Below, in pieces: positions 43,237 through 52,331 of a stretch of DNA of 64,000 bases. Within the stretch, counting starts at the first letter, position 1. Each line of letters begins with the position of its first letter. The notes beneath the pieces are model-generated. The model searched no databases and was not told where the DNA came from. It saw only the letters and a list, made by a program, of their open reading frames with translations. Source of the DNA: Terriglobus sp. TAA 43 (lineage in GTDB: Bacteria; Acidobacteriota; Terriglobia; Terriglobales; Acidobacteriaceae); contig NZ_JUGR01000001.1 of the NCBI RefSeq assembly GCF_000800015.1, forward strand, positions 3,224,001-3,288,000, in the 5' to 3' direction. Position numbers and translations under genes: made by a program.

Positions 43237-43785
43237 TTACGCGATAGCTCCCACTTCGCGCAGCTTTGTGTCCAGTTCATCCAGCGACTCCTGTGCCGTT
43301 CCGGCAACGGAGATGTGCCATGCCTCGTCTTCGGACGGATCTTCCAGCGTGGCAAGCTGGCTGGTGAGCAGATTCGGATTCATGAACTCGTGCGCGCGAC
43401 GGTGCAGGTGGTCGGCAATGGTTTCCTGCGGCGCTGTCAGAACGGCAAAACGCACTGTGTCACGTGAAAGTTCGCCACGCAGCACATCGCGGTAGGCGGC
43501 CTTCAGGGCAGAGCAGGCCATGATCATGCCTTCGCCACGCTGGGCGTATTCCTCAATCTTGGCGTGCAGAATGGCCAGCCACGGTGCGCGGTCGTTGTCG
43601 TCCAGCGGCTGGCCGGCGGCCATCTTGGCCTTGTTTGCTGCGGGATGAAAGTCATCGCCGTCCAGAAACGGCCATCCCGTCTCCTTTGAAAGCATGGTGC
43701 CCAGTGTGGTTTTGCCGGTGCCACTAACACCCATCAGGATCAGGATCACTGTGGTAAGACCTCTCTTCTTTCTATTGTGCGGCAT
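43237..43785 (-). CDS. gntK: Gluconokinase
   Basis: The 182-residue P-loop kinase phosphorylates D-gluconate to 6-phosphogluconate, feeding the pentose phosphate and Entner-Doudoroff routes. The Walker A is ILMGVSGTGKTTLGTML, with FLDGDDFHPAANKAKMAAGQPLDDNDRAPWL and MIMACSALKAAYRDVLRGE as the gluconokinase signatures. The open frame runs on to 44232, but that extension is antisense to the cyclotransferase and unlike the family. I take the ATG at 43785 (MPHNRKKRG). A GTG at 43752 or an inner ATG closer to the P-loop is also possible. Confidence 0.9.
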   Translation of the reverse strand: MPHNRKKRGLTTVILILMGVSGTGKTTLGTMLSKETGWPFLDGDDFHPAANKAKMAAGQPLDDNDRAPWLAILHAKIEEYAQRGEGMIMACSALKAAYRDVLRGELSRDTVRFAVLTAPQETIADHLHRRAHEFMNPNLLTSQLATLEDPSEDEAWHISVAGTAQESLDELDTKLREVGAIA

Positions 43786-43836
43786 CAATGGGATTGCATC
43801 CACCCCGGGGGCCGCGTCTAATCTGTTGTGGTGATC

Positions 43837-44685
43837 ATGCGTTCGTTTTCCGCCCTTCTGCCCGCTGCCGCCTTCCTGCTCGTGTCCGCCTGTGGATGCA
43901 AGGCTTCCGCACCATCTGCAGCTCCGTCGGATGCTCCGAAAGCCGCAGCCACCGCTGCGGCGGCGCCTGCTGCTCCTGCGACCGTCGCGCCGGTGTATGG
44001 CTACAGCGTTGTGGCGAAGTATCCGCACTCCACGGATAGCTATACGGAAGGTTTCCTGTACAAGGACGGCAAATTTTACGAAGGCACTGGCATGGAAGGC
44101 CGCAGCGGCATCCAGGTGCTTGATCCTGCCACGGCGAAGGTGCTGCAGGAACGCAAGATGACGAACAATTTCTTCGGCGAAGGCGTTGTGGACTGGGGCC
44201 CGAACATCCTGCAATGGACGTGGCAGACACACATCGGCGTGGTGATGGATCGCGCTACGTTGAAGCCTCTACACACCTTCACCTATACCGGTGAAGGCTG
44301 GGGCATGACGCATGACAACAAGCGGCTGATTACCAGCGATGGTTCGGCGACGCTGCGTTTTCGCAATCCGGAGACGTTTGCAGAGATTGGCCACATTGAT
44401 GTGAAGGACGGCGACAAGCCTGTTGATCAGTTGAATGAGTTGGAGTACATCAACGGCGAAATCTGGGCTAATGTGTGGCACCTGGAGCGCATCGCGCGCA
44501 TTTCCCCGAAGGATGGCAAGGTGCTTTCGTGGGTCGATGTCACCGGCATTCTGCCTGCATCAGAAAAGCGCGATGATGAGAGCGTACTGAACGGCATTGC
44601 GTACGACCAGTCCAAGGATCGTATCTTCATTACCGGCAAGCAGTGGCCCACCATCTTCGAAATCAAGGTTGGTCCGAAGAAGTAA
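43837..44685 (+). CDS. Glutaminyl-peptide cyclotransferase, lipoprotein-type
   Basis: The 282-residue product starts MRSFSALLPAAAFLLVSACG, with a lipoprotein-like cysteine after VSA. A low-complexity Ala/Pro linker leads to a five-bladed propeller domain of the plant-type glutaminyl cyclase family: YPHSTDSYTEGFLYKDGKFYEGTG, ERKMTNNFFGEGVVDW, WGMTHDNKRLITSDGSATL, LNELEYINGEIWANVW and ESVLNGIAYDQSKDRIFITGKQW. It converts N-terminal glutamine to pyroglutamate, here probably in the periplasm. The ATG at 43837 fits the signal. It is divergent from gntK. Confidence 0.9.
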   Translation: MRSFSALLPAAAFLLVSACGCKASAPSAAPSDAPKAAATAAAAPAAPATVAPVYGYSVVAKYPHSTDSYTEGFLYKDGKFYEGTGMEGRSGIQVLDPATAKVLQERKMTNNFFGEGVVDWGPNILQWTWQTHIGVVMDRATLKPLHTFTYTGEGWGMTHDNKRLITSDGSATLRFRNPETFAEIGHIDVKDGDKPVDQLNELEYINGEIWANVWHLERIARISPKDGKVLSWVDVTGILPASEKRDDESVLNGIAYDQSKDRIFITGKQWPTIFEIKVGPKK

Positions 44686-44761
44686 TCGCTGTACCTTGTC
44701 CATTGTTCTGGCGTAAAACGATTTCTACCTGATGTAGATGGCTTCGCAAGGAGAAATGCGT

Positions 44762-45013
44762 ATGCACCTGATTGGAACGCTGATCATCGGCTTGATTGTG
44801 GGCGCGTTGGCGAAGTTTTTGATGCCCGGCAAAGATCCGAGCGGCTTCATCATCACGATTCTTCTGGGTATTGCAGGTGCGTTCGTAGGAACGTATCTAG
44901 GGCAATTTTTGCACCTGTATCAACCGGGGCAATCCGCAGGGTGGATCATGTCCATCATTGGCGCTATGATCCTGCTCGGCATTTACCGGTTGATTGTGGC
45001 CCGAAAGGCCTAA
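44762..45013 (+). CDS. GlsB/YeaQ/YmgE-family stress-response membrane protein
   Basis: The 83-residue protein is nearly all membrane: MHLIGTLIIGLIVGALAKFLMPG, then IITILLGIAGAFVGTYLG and GWIMSIIGAMILLGIYRLIV. This is the three-helix Transgly_assoc layout. Members are linked to general stress but their action is not known. AAGGAG at 44749-44754 best serves the ATG at 44762; an ATG at 44756 is too close to it. The stop shares bases with that of the converging glycosyltransferase gene. Confidence 0.9.
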   Translation: MHLIGTLIIGLIVGALAKFLMPGKDPSGFIITILLGIAGAFVGTYLGQFLHLYQPGQSAGWIMSIIGAMILLGIYRLIVARKA

Positions 45014-46155
45014 ACGCCCAGGGCCTTTCGCAGTTCTTCCATCGTCTGGCCTTGCTGATGGAAGTGCCTCACCACGCCGCCTGTATGCAGTGTGCGTGAC
45101 ACAAGCGAAGGATCGGGGCAGGCGAATTGAACACCGGCGGACCCAAAACGCATTGCGTTGGCTCCGTTTGTTTTTTCCACGATGCCGTCTGCTACTAGAA
45201 GATGATTCAGCGCGAGTTGGTCATCGCGCTCGACTTGTGCTGCGGTGACGAAGCGATCCAGCAATGTTTGTGCGGCGACAGTAGGACGCCACAGCATGAA
45301 GCCGCAGCAAAGGACAAACCCAAGTGCGCGATCCACGTCCATGGGAATGCTGTGATCCAGTTGCGCGATGACATCTACATCCGGAAGCGATGCAAGCAGT
45401 GGAAGCACATCGCCTACGGGGATGGCATCCAGATCCAGCACCATGACAGAGTGACCTGCTGCAACGAGTGCGCGCAGGTACAGCGTCCGCACCAGCCACA
45501 GAACGCCACGCGTCTTCGGATTGAGCTTGCCTTCGTTCCATGCGAAGAAGCTGCGGCAATCTATAACGTGGACGTCGTTGTACGTCTCCGTTACTTGCAG
45601 TGCGGCATCATCCATCGCCAGCACCACAATGCGCGAACCAATGTGCTTTCGCACCTGCTGTATCCAAAGACCGAACATCGATAGATAACCGCCGCTGAGC
45701 GGTACAAGGACGATGGGTGAGCCGTCGTCGCTGGTCGCAAGCGTCTGCACTTCCTCACGAATGTGCGCTTGCAGTGAACCGTCTTGCAGTGCAGCAGAAA
45801 GCGCGCGCAGTTTGTGTGCGGTGTCGGCTATGAAGGTATTTCCAGCGGTCGTCGCACTCCTCTCTGCATCTTCGAGAAAGTCGTCGGACAGAGCAGGTTC
45901 TTCAATGCGTGTTGCCATCTCTGCCAGTTCCAGAGTGAGTTCGGGTGTGCGCTCGCCGTTATCCTCCACGATGCGGCGAAACAGCGCATGCACGCTGCCG
46001 GGCTTCATGCGATGCGACAGCATCAATGCATACGAAAGCCGTCCGACGGAGTGGCGATCCAGTTCGCGCAGCGGTGTCTGCGCCAGCACAACAGCGGCGG
46101 GATACCACAGGTGCATGCGTGCCAACGCCTTGCTGAGTGCGATGCCGAGACGCAT
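45010..46155 (-). CDS. Putative nucleotide-diphospho-sugar glycosyltransferase
   Basis: The 381-residue protein has a helical N-terminal half (about 1-145) with no clear family. A GT-A-like catalytic half follows: IVLVPLSGGYLSMFGLWIQQVRKHIG, then LYLRALVAAGHSVMVLDLDAIPVGD, whose DxD motif (DLDA) would bind the metal and sugar nucleotide. WLVRTLYLRALV and FMLWRPT are typical of the PF03407-type group. The donor and acceptor are unknown. It follows the flippase gene on the same strand with a 2-bp gap, so both probably belong to a surface-polysaccharide unit. Confidence 0.65.
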   Translation of the reverse strand: MRLGIALSKALARMHLWYPAAVVLAQTPLRELDRHSVGRLSYALMLSHRMKPGSVHALFRRIVEDNGERTPELTLELAEMATRIEEPALSDDFLEDAERSATTAGNTFIADTAHKLRALSAALQDGSLQAHIREEVQTLATSDDGSPIVLVPLSGGYLSMFGLWIQQVRKHIGSRIVVLAMDDAALQVTETYNDVHVIDCRSFFAWNEGKLNPKTRGVLWLVRTLYLRALVAAGHSVMVLDLDAIPVGDVLPLLASLPDVDVIAQLDHSIPMDVDRALGFVLCCGFMLWRPTVAAQTLLDRFVTAAQVERDDQLALNHLLVADGIVEKTNGANAMRFGSAGVQFACPDPSLVSRTLHTGGVVRHFHQQGQTMEELRKALGV

Positions 46156-46157
46156 CG

Positions 46158-47681
46158 TTACGCGGCCTCCGTGGGGCGATTGCGCTGGAAGCGACTCATC
46201 AGGATCACGCGCAGTTCATCCATGCGGAAGGTTGCATAAGCCGCAACAGCGAGTAGCAGCGTAGATGCAAGCGCGACGCCGGTGGAGACAGGTAGCGTCC
46301 AGTGTGCGGCTGCGATTGCAGGGAACGATGTGAGCGCAAATGCCGCGATGATGAAGATGATGAAGCGGCGCAGCAGACTGTTGTCGATCATCGCGTCATC
46401 GGGGAAGAGTTTGTGATTCAGGTAGACCACATACGCGGTCTGCAGAATCTCCCACACCAGCCACGTCACAATGAATCCCGCCACACCCCACGAACGCATC
46501 GTGAATACCGAGATCGCGAGCATGATGGCGTAGCCAATGAAGATGCGTGTCGACAGCTTCTCGTGCTCGTTGCTTGAGGACTGGAACTGTGTCTTGTGTT
46601 CCTTCAACCCCAACACGGCAGAAACGATTGCCATCTCAATGCAGAGATACGGGTGATAGTCGATGCGGTCGTGCAGCCACAGATGAAACAGGAGCGGACA
46701 CATCAATAGACTGCCGATGCTGACCACGGGAATCAGGAACAGCACCACGCGTTCTGACAGATCGTAAAGACGCCGCAGTTCGCCCCAGTCGGATTTACCG
46801 ACGAGCATGGTGATGTCCTGCCCGATGACGTTCGATGCCATGGAAAGAATCTGGCGCGACATCTGGAAGACCACTCGCACCAGTGAAAACAGCGTGACCA
46901 TCGCAGGGCCAAGCACGCGCTGAATCACAATGACCGGACCCTGCCAGGTGAGAAACCCTGCCATGGCGATTAGTCCAAAGTGCCAACTGGGCTTCAACAT
47001 GCGGCCTACTTCTGGCCACGAGCCATCGCTCAATGAGGGGACTAGCACGCGTTCTGTGTGGCGCAAATCAAACAGCGCATAGACCGTGAAGATCAGCAGT
47101 GTGGCAAGCTGCAGTGCGGCCAGCACCGGGAACGAACTACGCATGGCCACACCCACTGCCATGCTAATGATCCAAAGAAAACGCTGCGCGCTGGAAATGT
47201 AGTTTCCACGATGCAGACGACCCACTGCCATGTAGCTATTCGTCAGCAGGCTGAAGAACATGTTCAGACCGATCTGCAGGATCAGCAGATACATGGTGAG
47301 TGCCGCGGCCTGCGGACCAACATGGCTCAGCTTCAGCATGTGCGCCACGGGAATGACGAAGACAACCAAACCACCGACCATGAACACCAGCAACACCAGC
47401 AACAGAAGGCGAAACGCGCTCGCCTGAATCGCCTTCGCGCCGGGAATGTCGCCGCGCGTGAACAGGATGGTCATCTGGTTGTTGGCGTAGGTCTGCACGC
47501 CGTAATTGAGCGTGCCCAGGTAGTTCACGCTGGCACTCAGCGCGATCCATTCGCCGTAGACTTCCACGCCTTGTCCATAAAACTTCAGGAAGAAGGGGGG
47601 AACTAACAGCTGCATCAGCACGGTTAATCCCTGACCCAGGAAGGCCGTCACCAGCAATTGCAGGATGCGCTTTAATCTCAT
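46158..47681 (-). CDS. Polysaccharide flippase (Wzx/MATE-like)
   Basis: The 507-residue protein starts MRLKRILQLLVTAFLGQGLTVLMQLLVPPFFL and has about 12-14 membrane segments in the oligosaccharide flippase pattern. GVEVYGEWIALSASVNYLGTLNYGVQTYANNQM is a typical early loop. It likely moves a lipid-linked sugar unit across the inner membrane for a surface polymer. The ATG at 47681 is chosen because the membrane domain starts there; 52 upstream open codons overlap a terminator and are not family-like. The glycosyltransferase at 45010 follows in the same operon. Confidence 0.85.
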   Translation of the reverse strand: MRLKRILQLLVTAFLGQGLTVLMQLLVPPFFLKFYGQGVEVYGEWIALSASVNYLGTLNYGVQTYANNQMTILFTRGDIPGAKAIQASAFRLLLLVLLVFMVGGLVVFVIPVAHMLKLSHVGPQAAALTMYLLILQIGLNMFFSLLTNSYMAVGRLHRGNYISSAQRFLWIISMAVGVAMRSSFPVLAALQLATLLIFTVYALFDLRHTERVLVPSLSDGSWPEVGRMLKPSWHFGLIAMAGFLTWQGPVIVIQRVLGPAMVTLFSLVRVVFQMSRQILSMASNVIGQDITMLVGKSDWGELRRLYDLSERVVLFLIPVVSIGSLLMCPLLFHLWLHDRIDYHPYLCIEMAIVSAVLGLKEHKTQFQSSSNEHEKLSTRIFIGYAIMLAISVFTMRSWGVAGFIVTWLVWEILQTAYVVYLNHKLFPDDAMIDNSLLRRFIIFIIAAFALTSFPAIAAAHWTLPVSTGVALASTLLLAVAAYATFRMDELRVILMSRFQRNRPTEAA

Positions 47682-47712
47682 TGTTCCTGTTAGTTTATCT
47701 GCACCAGAAGAA

Positions 47713-47739
47713 AGAGGACGCTGCCATGCAGCGTCCTCT
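47713..47739 (-). terminator. Intrinsic terminator of the M13 peptidase gene
   Basis: AGAGGACGCTGC (47713-47724) and GCAGCGTCCTCT (47728-47739) form a perfect 12-bp stem with a 3-nt loop. On the minus strand it is followed by TTCTTCTGG and lies 22 bp after the peptidase stop. Confidence 0.85.
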
Positions 47740-47761
47740 GTTGCAGTGCGGTCAAAAATAA

Positions 47762-49804
47762 TTACCAGATGTGGATACGATCCTCTGGTTTCAGATAGAG
47801 CGCATCGCCGGGTTTCACACCAAATGCGTCGTACCACGCGTCAAGATTGCGTACGGTAGCTGCGCGATACATGCCCGGCGAATGCGGATCGCCAAGCACT
47901 TGCGCACGCAATACGTTTTCGCGTTCCAGCCCTGCGTAGTTCTGTGCAAAGGCGATGAAGAACTGCTGATCCCCCGTAAGACCATCGACCACTGGTGCAG
48001 ATTTACCCTTCAGCGATGCACGATACGCGTCGTATGCGGCCTGCAATCCGGCGACGTCTGCAATGTTTTCGCCCAGCGTCTGCTTGCCGTTGATGTGCAG
48101 ATCGGGGAAGGGAGCATAAGCGTCATACTGTTTCGCCAGTGCTTCAGTGGAGTCATTGAAGTGTTTCAGATCAGCCTCGGTCCACCAGTTGCGCACACGA
48201 CCCTTGCTGTCAAAGGCGGCGCCTTCACTGTCAAAGGTGTGTGAAATTTCGTGGCCAATCACAGCGCCAATCGCGCCATAGTTTGCGCCGTCGGTGCGTG
48301 CAGGATCAAAGAATGGTGGCTGCAGAATCGCCGCAGGGAAATTGAGTGCGTTGTCCAGCGGAAGATTTACCGCGTTCACCGTTTGCGGCGTCATCGTCCA
48401 TTCTTTGCGATCTGTTGGTTTGTCGATCTGCGAGAGCGCGTACTCATACTCGAAGCGGCCTGCGCGCCACACGTTGCCAAAGAGATCATCCGGCTTGATT
48501 TCGAGTGCGGCGTAGCTGCGCCACTTTTCTGTGTAGCCAATGCTCACTTGCAACGCATCGAGTTTCACGATGGCTTCTTTGCGTGTGGCGGGCGCCATCC
48601 ATGTCAGCGTTTCCAGTCGCGTGCGGAAGGCCGTCATCAGGTTCGTGACCATCACCTGCACCCGCGCTTTTTCTTCCGGCGTGAAGTATTTTGCTGCGTA
48701 TATCTTGCCGATGGCATCGCCAAGAATGTCGTCCACCAGCATGACTGCGCGCTGCTGCCGCGGGCGTTGCGATGGTGTGCCGGTGATGGTTTTCACATAT
48801 TCGAATCGCTCATCGGCAAATGCTTTCGAGATGGTGGAACCGTAAGCCGTGACGATGTGCGCGATGAGGAAGTCTTTCCACACAGCGACGGGCTGCGATT
48901 TCACGAGATCACTTTCCGCAGTGAACGCGGTTGGCTGCCAAACGATGAACGTCTTCTGATGTCCCAGCCCCGCGGCGGCGAAGTAGGTTTTCCAATCCAG
49001 TCCGGGCGCTTTCTTTTCAAAGTCTTCCAGTGTCCACGGATTGTTGGCATGTTCAATATTTTCGCTGTCGGCGAGCGACACCTGCTTCTGCGCAATTGCA
49101 GTTTCCAGAGCGAGCACCGCGGTGGCACGCGCGTCGGCATTTTCGTAGCCCAACAGATGGAAGACCGAAGCGAGATGTTTGCCGTACGCCTCACGCACTT
49201 GTTTCATGCGCGGTGCATCGCTCAGGTAGTAGTCACGGCTGCTCAGACCCAGGCCGCCCTGTAGCAGGTACGGTGCGTAATGGTCGGGGTCGTTGAAACC
49301 GGGCGCCACCCACAGGCCGAACAGATTTGCCGTGTGATAGTTCGTGTTGTTCAACGCGTCCACGTCATTGCGCAGCGAACGGCCAAGCTGAATGGCGAGT
49401 TCGTGTCGATCCTTAATGGCCAGAATGGGTTTCAACTGCGCGTCGAGCGCGGCGCGGCCGTGCGCTTCAATGGCGGCTTCGTCCATGTACGAGCGATAGA
49501 GGTCAGCGATCTTTCGGCCATCAGAGCCCGCGGGAGCGTGCTGTAGCTCTGGATTGGTGACGATGGCGGCGACGAGTTTCTGTGCGCGGTCGTCCAGCAT
49601 GGAGAATGTGCTGACGGAACTGCGATCGGCGGGGATGCTGAGCTTCGCGAGATAGGTGCCGTTGGCGTACTTGTAAAAGTCGTCGCCGGGTTTGGCCGTC
49701 TTGTCGATGGCGGTGGCGTTCACGCCGCGCTGCTGTGCGGGAGCAGCGAGTGGGACCGATGTCGTGAGCAGGGCCGCCAGGGCAGCCGAAAGGAACAGTT
49801 TCAT
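47762..49804 (-). CDS. M13-family zinc metallopeptidase (neprilysin/PepO-like)
   Basis: The 680-residue product has a signal peptide (MKLFLSAALAALLTTSVPLAAPA) and the M13 layout. An N-terminal helical domain starts DKTAKPGDDFYKYANGTYLAK. The catalytic domain has the zinc site VIGHEISHTFDSEG (HEISH, near residue 520), the third ligand region ENIADVAGLQAAYDAY about 60 residues later, and a closing IHIW. Such enzymes cut short peptides, here likely in the periplasm. The ATG at 49804 puts the signal peptide at the start. A strong terminator follows the gene. It is divergent from the DUF5666-like gene at 49914. Confidence 0.95.
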   Translation of the reverse strand: MKLFLSAALAALLTTSVPLAAPAQQRGVNATAIDKTAKPGDDFYKYANGTYLAKLSIPADRSSVSTFSMLDDRAQKLVAAIVTNPELQHAPAGSDGRKIADLYRSYMDEAAIEAHGRAALDAQLKPILAIKDRHELAIQLGRSLRNDVDALNNTNYHTANLFGLWVAPGFNDPDHYAPYLLQGGLGLSSRDYYLSDAPRMKQVREAYGKHLASVFHLLGYENADARATAVLALETAIAQKQVSLADSENIEHANNPWTLEDFEKKAPGLDWKTYFAAAGLGHQKTFIVWQPTAFTAESDLVKSQPVAVWKDFLIAHIVTAYGSTISKAFADERFEYVKTITGTPSQRPRQQRAVMLVDDILGDAIGKIYAAKYFTPEEKARVQVMVTNLMTAFRTRLETLTWMAPATRKEAIVKLDALQVSIGYTEKWRSYAALEIKPDDLFGNVWRAGRFEYEYALSQIDKPTDRKEWTMTPQTVNAVNLPLDNALNFPAAILQPPFFDPARTDGANYGAIGAVIGHEISHTFDSEGAAFDSKGRVRNWWTEADLKHFNDSTEALAKQYDAYAPFPDLHINGKQTLGENIADVAGLQAAYDAYRASLKGKSAPVVDGLTGDQQFFIAFAQNYAGLERENVLRAQVLGDPHSPGMYRAATVRNLDAWYDAFGVKPGDALYLKPEDRIHIW

Positions 49805-49913
49805 GAAGTACTCCAGCCACACATTCTATGCCGCTGCGCCCACGATGCATTTTCGCGCCTGACCGCGTCTTTCGTGTGGTCATCGCGTCTGTACATGCGA
49901 GAGGATGTTCGTC

Positions 49914-50819
49914 ATGAAAACGCTCTGGAAGTCTGCGGTACTGTGTTCTGCCCTCACGTTGTCCACGCTCGCCTTTGGGCAGAACGCCACCAGTGGCGGC
50001 GATCAACAGCCGCAGCAGGATGCGCAGGGACAGGGAATGCGCCGAGGAACGGGCGGTCTCGGTGGGCAGGGTGGCCGTCGCGGCGGTGCAACGCGCGGTA
50101 CGGTGGCGTCGGTCAGCGGATCGAACATTGTCGTAAAGGATGACGCAGGAACGACCTGGACCATCATCACCACGGAAAACACCCGCGTGATGCGCGGTCG
50201 CGAGACACTGGCTATCTCCGGCATTCAACCCGGCGATGAAGTGATGAGCATGGGCATGCCTGATGCTGACAAGCACGAACTCCACGCCATGATGGTGATG
50301 GATGTGCCCGCTGCAGACGTCGCAAAGGCGAAGGCGAACCTGGGCAAAACGTACATCGTGGGCCGCATCACCGCGATTGACGAAACGAAGCTGACCATCA
50401 TGCGCACGGATAAGGTGTCGCAGACGATTTCGTTGGATGAGACGACCAGCCTACGCAAGGGCGGTCGCATGGATCCCGCCGCGCTGCAGGCTGCCGGATT
50501 GAATACCGGCATGATGGGCATGGGCGGCGGCATGGGACCTGGTGGCGGCGGTATGGGACCTGGTGGCGGCGGTATGGGACAGGGCGGCAGAAATGGCGGT
50601 GGTAACGGTGCCAATCGCCCTGCTCCGAATGCCGAGGGAGAGTCCATCACGCTGGCGGATGTGAAGGTGGGCGATAGCGTGATTGGCCTTGGTTCGGTGA
50701 AGGGCGGTGTCTTTGTGCCGACCGATCTGCGTGTGCAGGAACAGCGTGCCGGCGGACCTCCGGGAGGTCGTCGGAATGGCGGCAATGGCGATGCACCTCC
50801 TCCGCCTCCGCAGCAATAA
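49914..50819 (+). CDS. Secreted DUF5666-like protein with a Gly/Met-rich insert
   Basis: The 301-residue product has a signal peptide (MKTLWKSAVLCSALTLSTLAFGQ). Two small beta domains with the DUF5666 pattern follow, the first with TVASVSGSNIVVKDDAGTTWTI and the second with VGRITAIDETKLTIMRTDK. Between the second domain and the end lies a low-complexity stretch (about residues 198-230) with tandem MGPGGGG units, followed by a third short beta piece (ITLADVKVGDSVIGLG) and a Pro tail. Function unknown; the domains resemble OB-type folds found in exported proteins. A bidirectional terminator follows. Confidence 0.75.
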   Translation: MKTLWKSAVLCSALTLSTLAFGQNATSGGDQQPQQDAQGQGMRRGTGGLGGQGGRRGGATRGTVASVSGSNIVVKDDAGTTWTIITTENTRVMRGRETLAISGIQPGDEVMSMGMPDADKHELHAMMVMDVPAADVAKAKANLGKTYIVGRITAIDETKLTIMRTDKVSQTISLDETTSLRKGGRMDPAALQAAGLNTGMMGMGGGMGPGGGGMGPGGGGMGQGGRNGGGNGANRPAPNAEGESITLADVKVGDSVIGLGSVKGGVFVPTDLRVQEQRAGGPPGGRRNGGNGDAPPPPPQQ

Positions 50820-50835
50820 TTTCATCAGTGCAAAG

Positions 50836-50869
50836 AGAAAGGGAGCAGCGATTCGGCTGCTCCCTTTCT
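50836..50869. terminator. Bidirectional intrinsic terminator between converging genes
   Basis: AGAAAGGGAGCAGC (50836-50849) and GCTGCTCCCTTTCT (50856-50869) make a perfect 14-bp stem with a GATTCG loop. It is flanked by A-rich and T-rich ends, so it can serve both the DUF5666-like gene (ends 50819) and the transporter gene (ends 50888). Confidence 0.9.
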
Positions 50870-50887
50870 GTTGTTGATTGCGGTTCT

Positions 50888-52219
50888 TTATACCGGGTCG
50901 ATGCGCAGATTCGCCAGCGGGTCGGTGTGGATCTGGCGGCGCGTGGTGGCAAAGCCGTAGATCGCAATGTAGACGTAGCAGGCTGCGGGAATCAGGAAGG
51001 CCTTCTGGTAGCCCACGTGATCGGCGAAGTGGCCGTAAACGTAGGGGATAATCGCGCCGCCCACAATCGCCTGCACCATCAGGCTGCTGCCCTTGCTAGT
51101 CAGTTCGCCCAGCCCGGCCAGGCCCAGCGTGAAGATGCTGGGGAACATGATGGAGTTGAACAGGCCCACCGAAAGAATGGTGTACATGGCAACGTGGCCG
51201 CCGGAGAACACGCTGGTGATCACCAGTACAAACGCCACCAGCGCGAAGATACCCAGCAGGGTACCGGTGCGCACCTTTTGCAGAATGGCGGAACCGATGA
51301 AGCGGCCAATCATGGCTCCCAGCCAGTAGTAAGAAACGTACTTGGCGGCTGCCACTTCGGTGAGGCCACCGATGTTGGGCTCGCCAAAGTAGTTGATCAG
51401 GAAGCTGCCGATGGAAACCTCAGCGCCAACGTACAGGAAGATGCCCAGCGCGCCCAGCCACAGCCATGTTTGGTTCCAGATGCCGGGGCCAAAGCCCGCG
51501 ATGGGGCGCAGGTCAACGGTGAGGTGTTCCTTGTTGTCGAGCCGCACGGTGTACAGCAGGACGGCCAGCAGAACCAGGATGCCGGTGATCACCAGGTACG
51601 GCGTCGTAATGGTGGACGCCTGCTGCGCGCGGTATGCCGCCAGTTCGTCGGGTGTGAACTTGGCGATGGTGACGGCTGCGGCAGCACCCACACCCGCAAG
51701 AATCGTGTAGCGACCGATGATGGGCGCAATGAAGGTGCCGAAGGAGTTAAGTGCCTGCGACAGGTTCAATCGGCTGGAAGCTGTTTCTTCCGGGCCGATG
51801 CTGGCGACAAACGGATTCGCCGAAACCTGCAGTGCAGTAATTCCCGCGGCAAGAATCACCAGCGCACCCAGGAACAAGGGGTACGACGCGAGCCGCGCTG
51901 CCGGGATGAACAGAATCGCACCCACAGCCGCCACGCCCAGGCCGGTGACCATCGTGTACTTATAGCCGCGATATTCCACCAGCTTGCCGGCTGGGAGGGC
52001 GAATACGAAATAAGAACCGAAGAACGCCGTCTGGATCAGCGCAGACTGCGCAATGGAGAGCGAGAAGATGCTCTTCAGGTGCGGAATCAGGATGTCGTTC
52101 ATGCAGGTGAGGAAGCCCCACATGAAAAACAGGGTGGTCGCGATGGTCATCGCGCGGTAATCGGTCTGGGTACGGCGGAAATGATTTGAGCCGGACGATG
52201 AGGCGGCAACAAAGGCCAT
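50888..52219 (-). CDS. FucP/GluP-family sugar:proton symporter
   Basis: The 443-residue MFS transporter has 12 membrane segments and the family's early signature TLFFMWGFLTCMNDILIPHLKSIFSLS. QTAFFGSYFVFALPAGKLVEYRGYK and AAGITALQVSANPFVASIGP follow. GluP/FucP members bring fucose, glucose or galactose into the cell with H+. Substrate cannot be told from sequence. No sugar catabolism gene is next to it. The gene starts 19 bp before the window coordinate where a MerR gene's 3' flank begins, with independent transcription likely. Confidence 0.9.
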   Translation of the reverse strand: MAFVAASSSGSNHFRRTQTDYRAMTIATTLFFMWGFLTCMNDILIPHLKSIFSLSIAQSALIQTAFFGSYFVFALPAGKLVEYRGYKYTMVTGLGVAAVGAILFIPAARLASYPLFLGALVILAAGITALQVSANPFVASIGPEETASSRLNLSQALNSFGTFIAPIIGRYTILAGVGAAAAVTIAKFTPDELAAYRAQQASTITTPYLVITGILVLLAVLLYTVRLDNKEHLTVDLRPIAGFGPGIWNQTWLWLGALGIFLYVGAEVSIGSFLINYFGEPNIGGLTEVAAAKYVSYYWLGAMIGRFIGSAILQKVRTGTLLGIFALVAFVLVITSVFSGGHVAMYTILSVGLFNSIMFPSIFTLGLAGLGELTSKGSSLMVQAIVGGAIIPYVYGHFADHVGYQKAFLIPAACYVYIAIYGFATTRRQIHTDPLANLRIDPV

Positions 52220-52331
52220 CGGGCGAGATCTTCTTTCGTGTGAGTTCCGTGGCGTTTCTGTGCCCGGCTGTCGCTATTGAGGTTAGCGCACACGAGGTTG
52301 CTTTCGCACCCGTATTTGCCGGATTCAGCCG

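Noticed and set aside
43786-44232. N-terminal extension of the gluconokinase frame by 149 codons.
   Set aside because: The extension is antisense to the signal peptide and first blades of the glutaminyl cyclase; gluconokinases are about 170-180 residues.
48251-49264. 337-codon plus-strand frame opposite the M13 peptidase.
   Set aside because: Antisense to conserved catalytic motifs, cysteine- and phenylalanine-rich, no homologous pattern.
50521-50580. Tandem GGTGGCGGCGGTATGGGACC units as a possible DNA repeat element.
   Set aside because: They encode Gly/Met-rich repeats in frame within the DUF5666-like gene and are explained by it.
50828-52189. 453-codon plus-strand frame opposite the FucP-type transporter.
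   Set aside because: The sequence is low-complexity, Gln/Asp/Gly/His-rich, and mirrors the membrane protein on the other strand.
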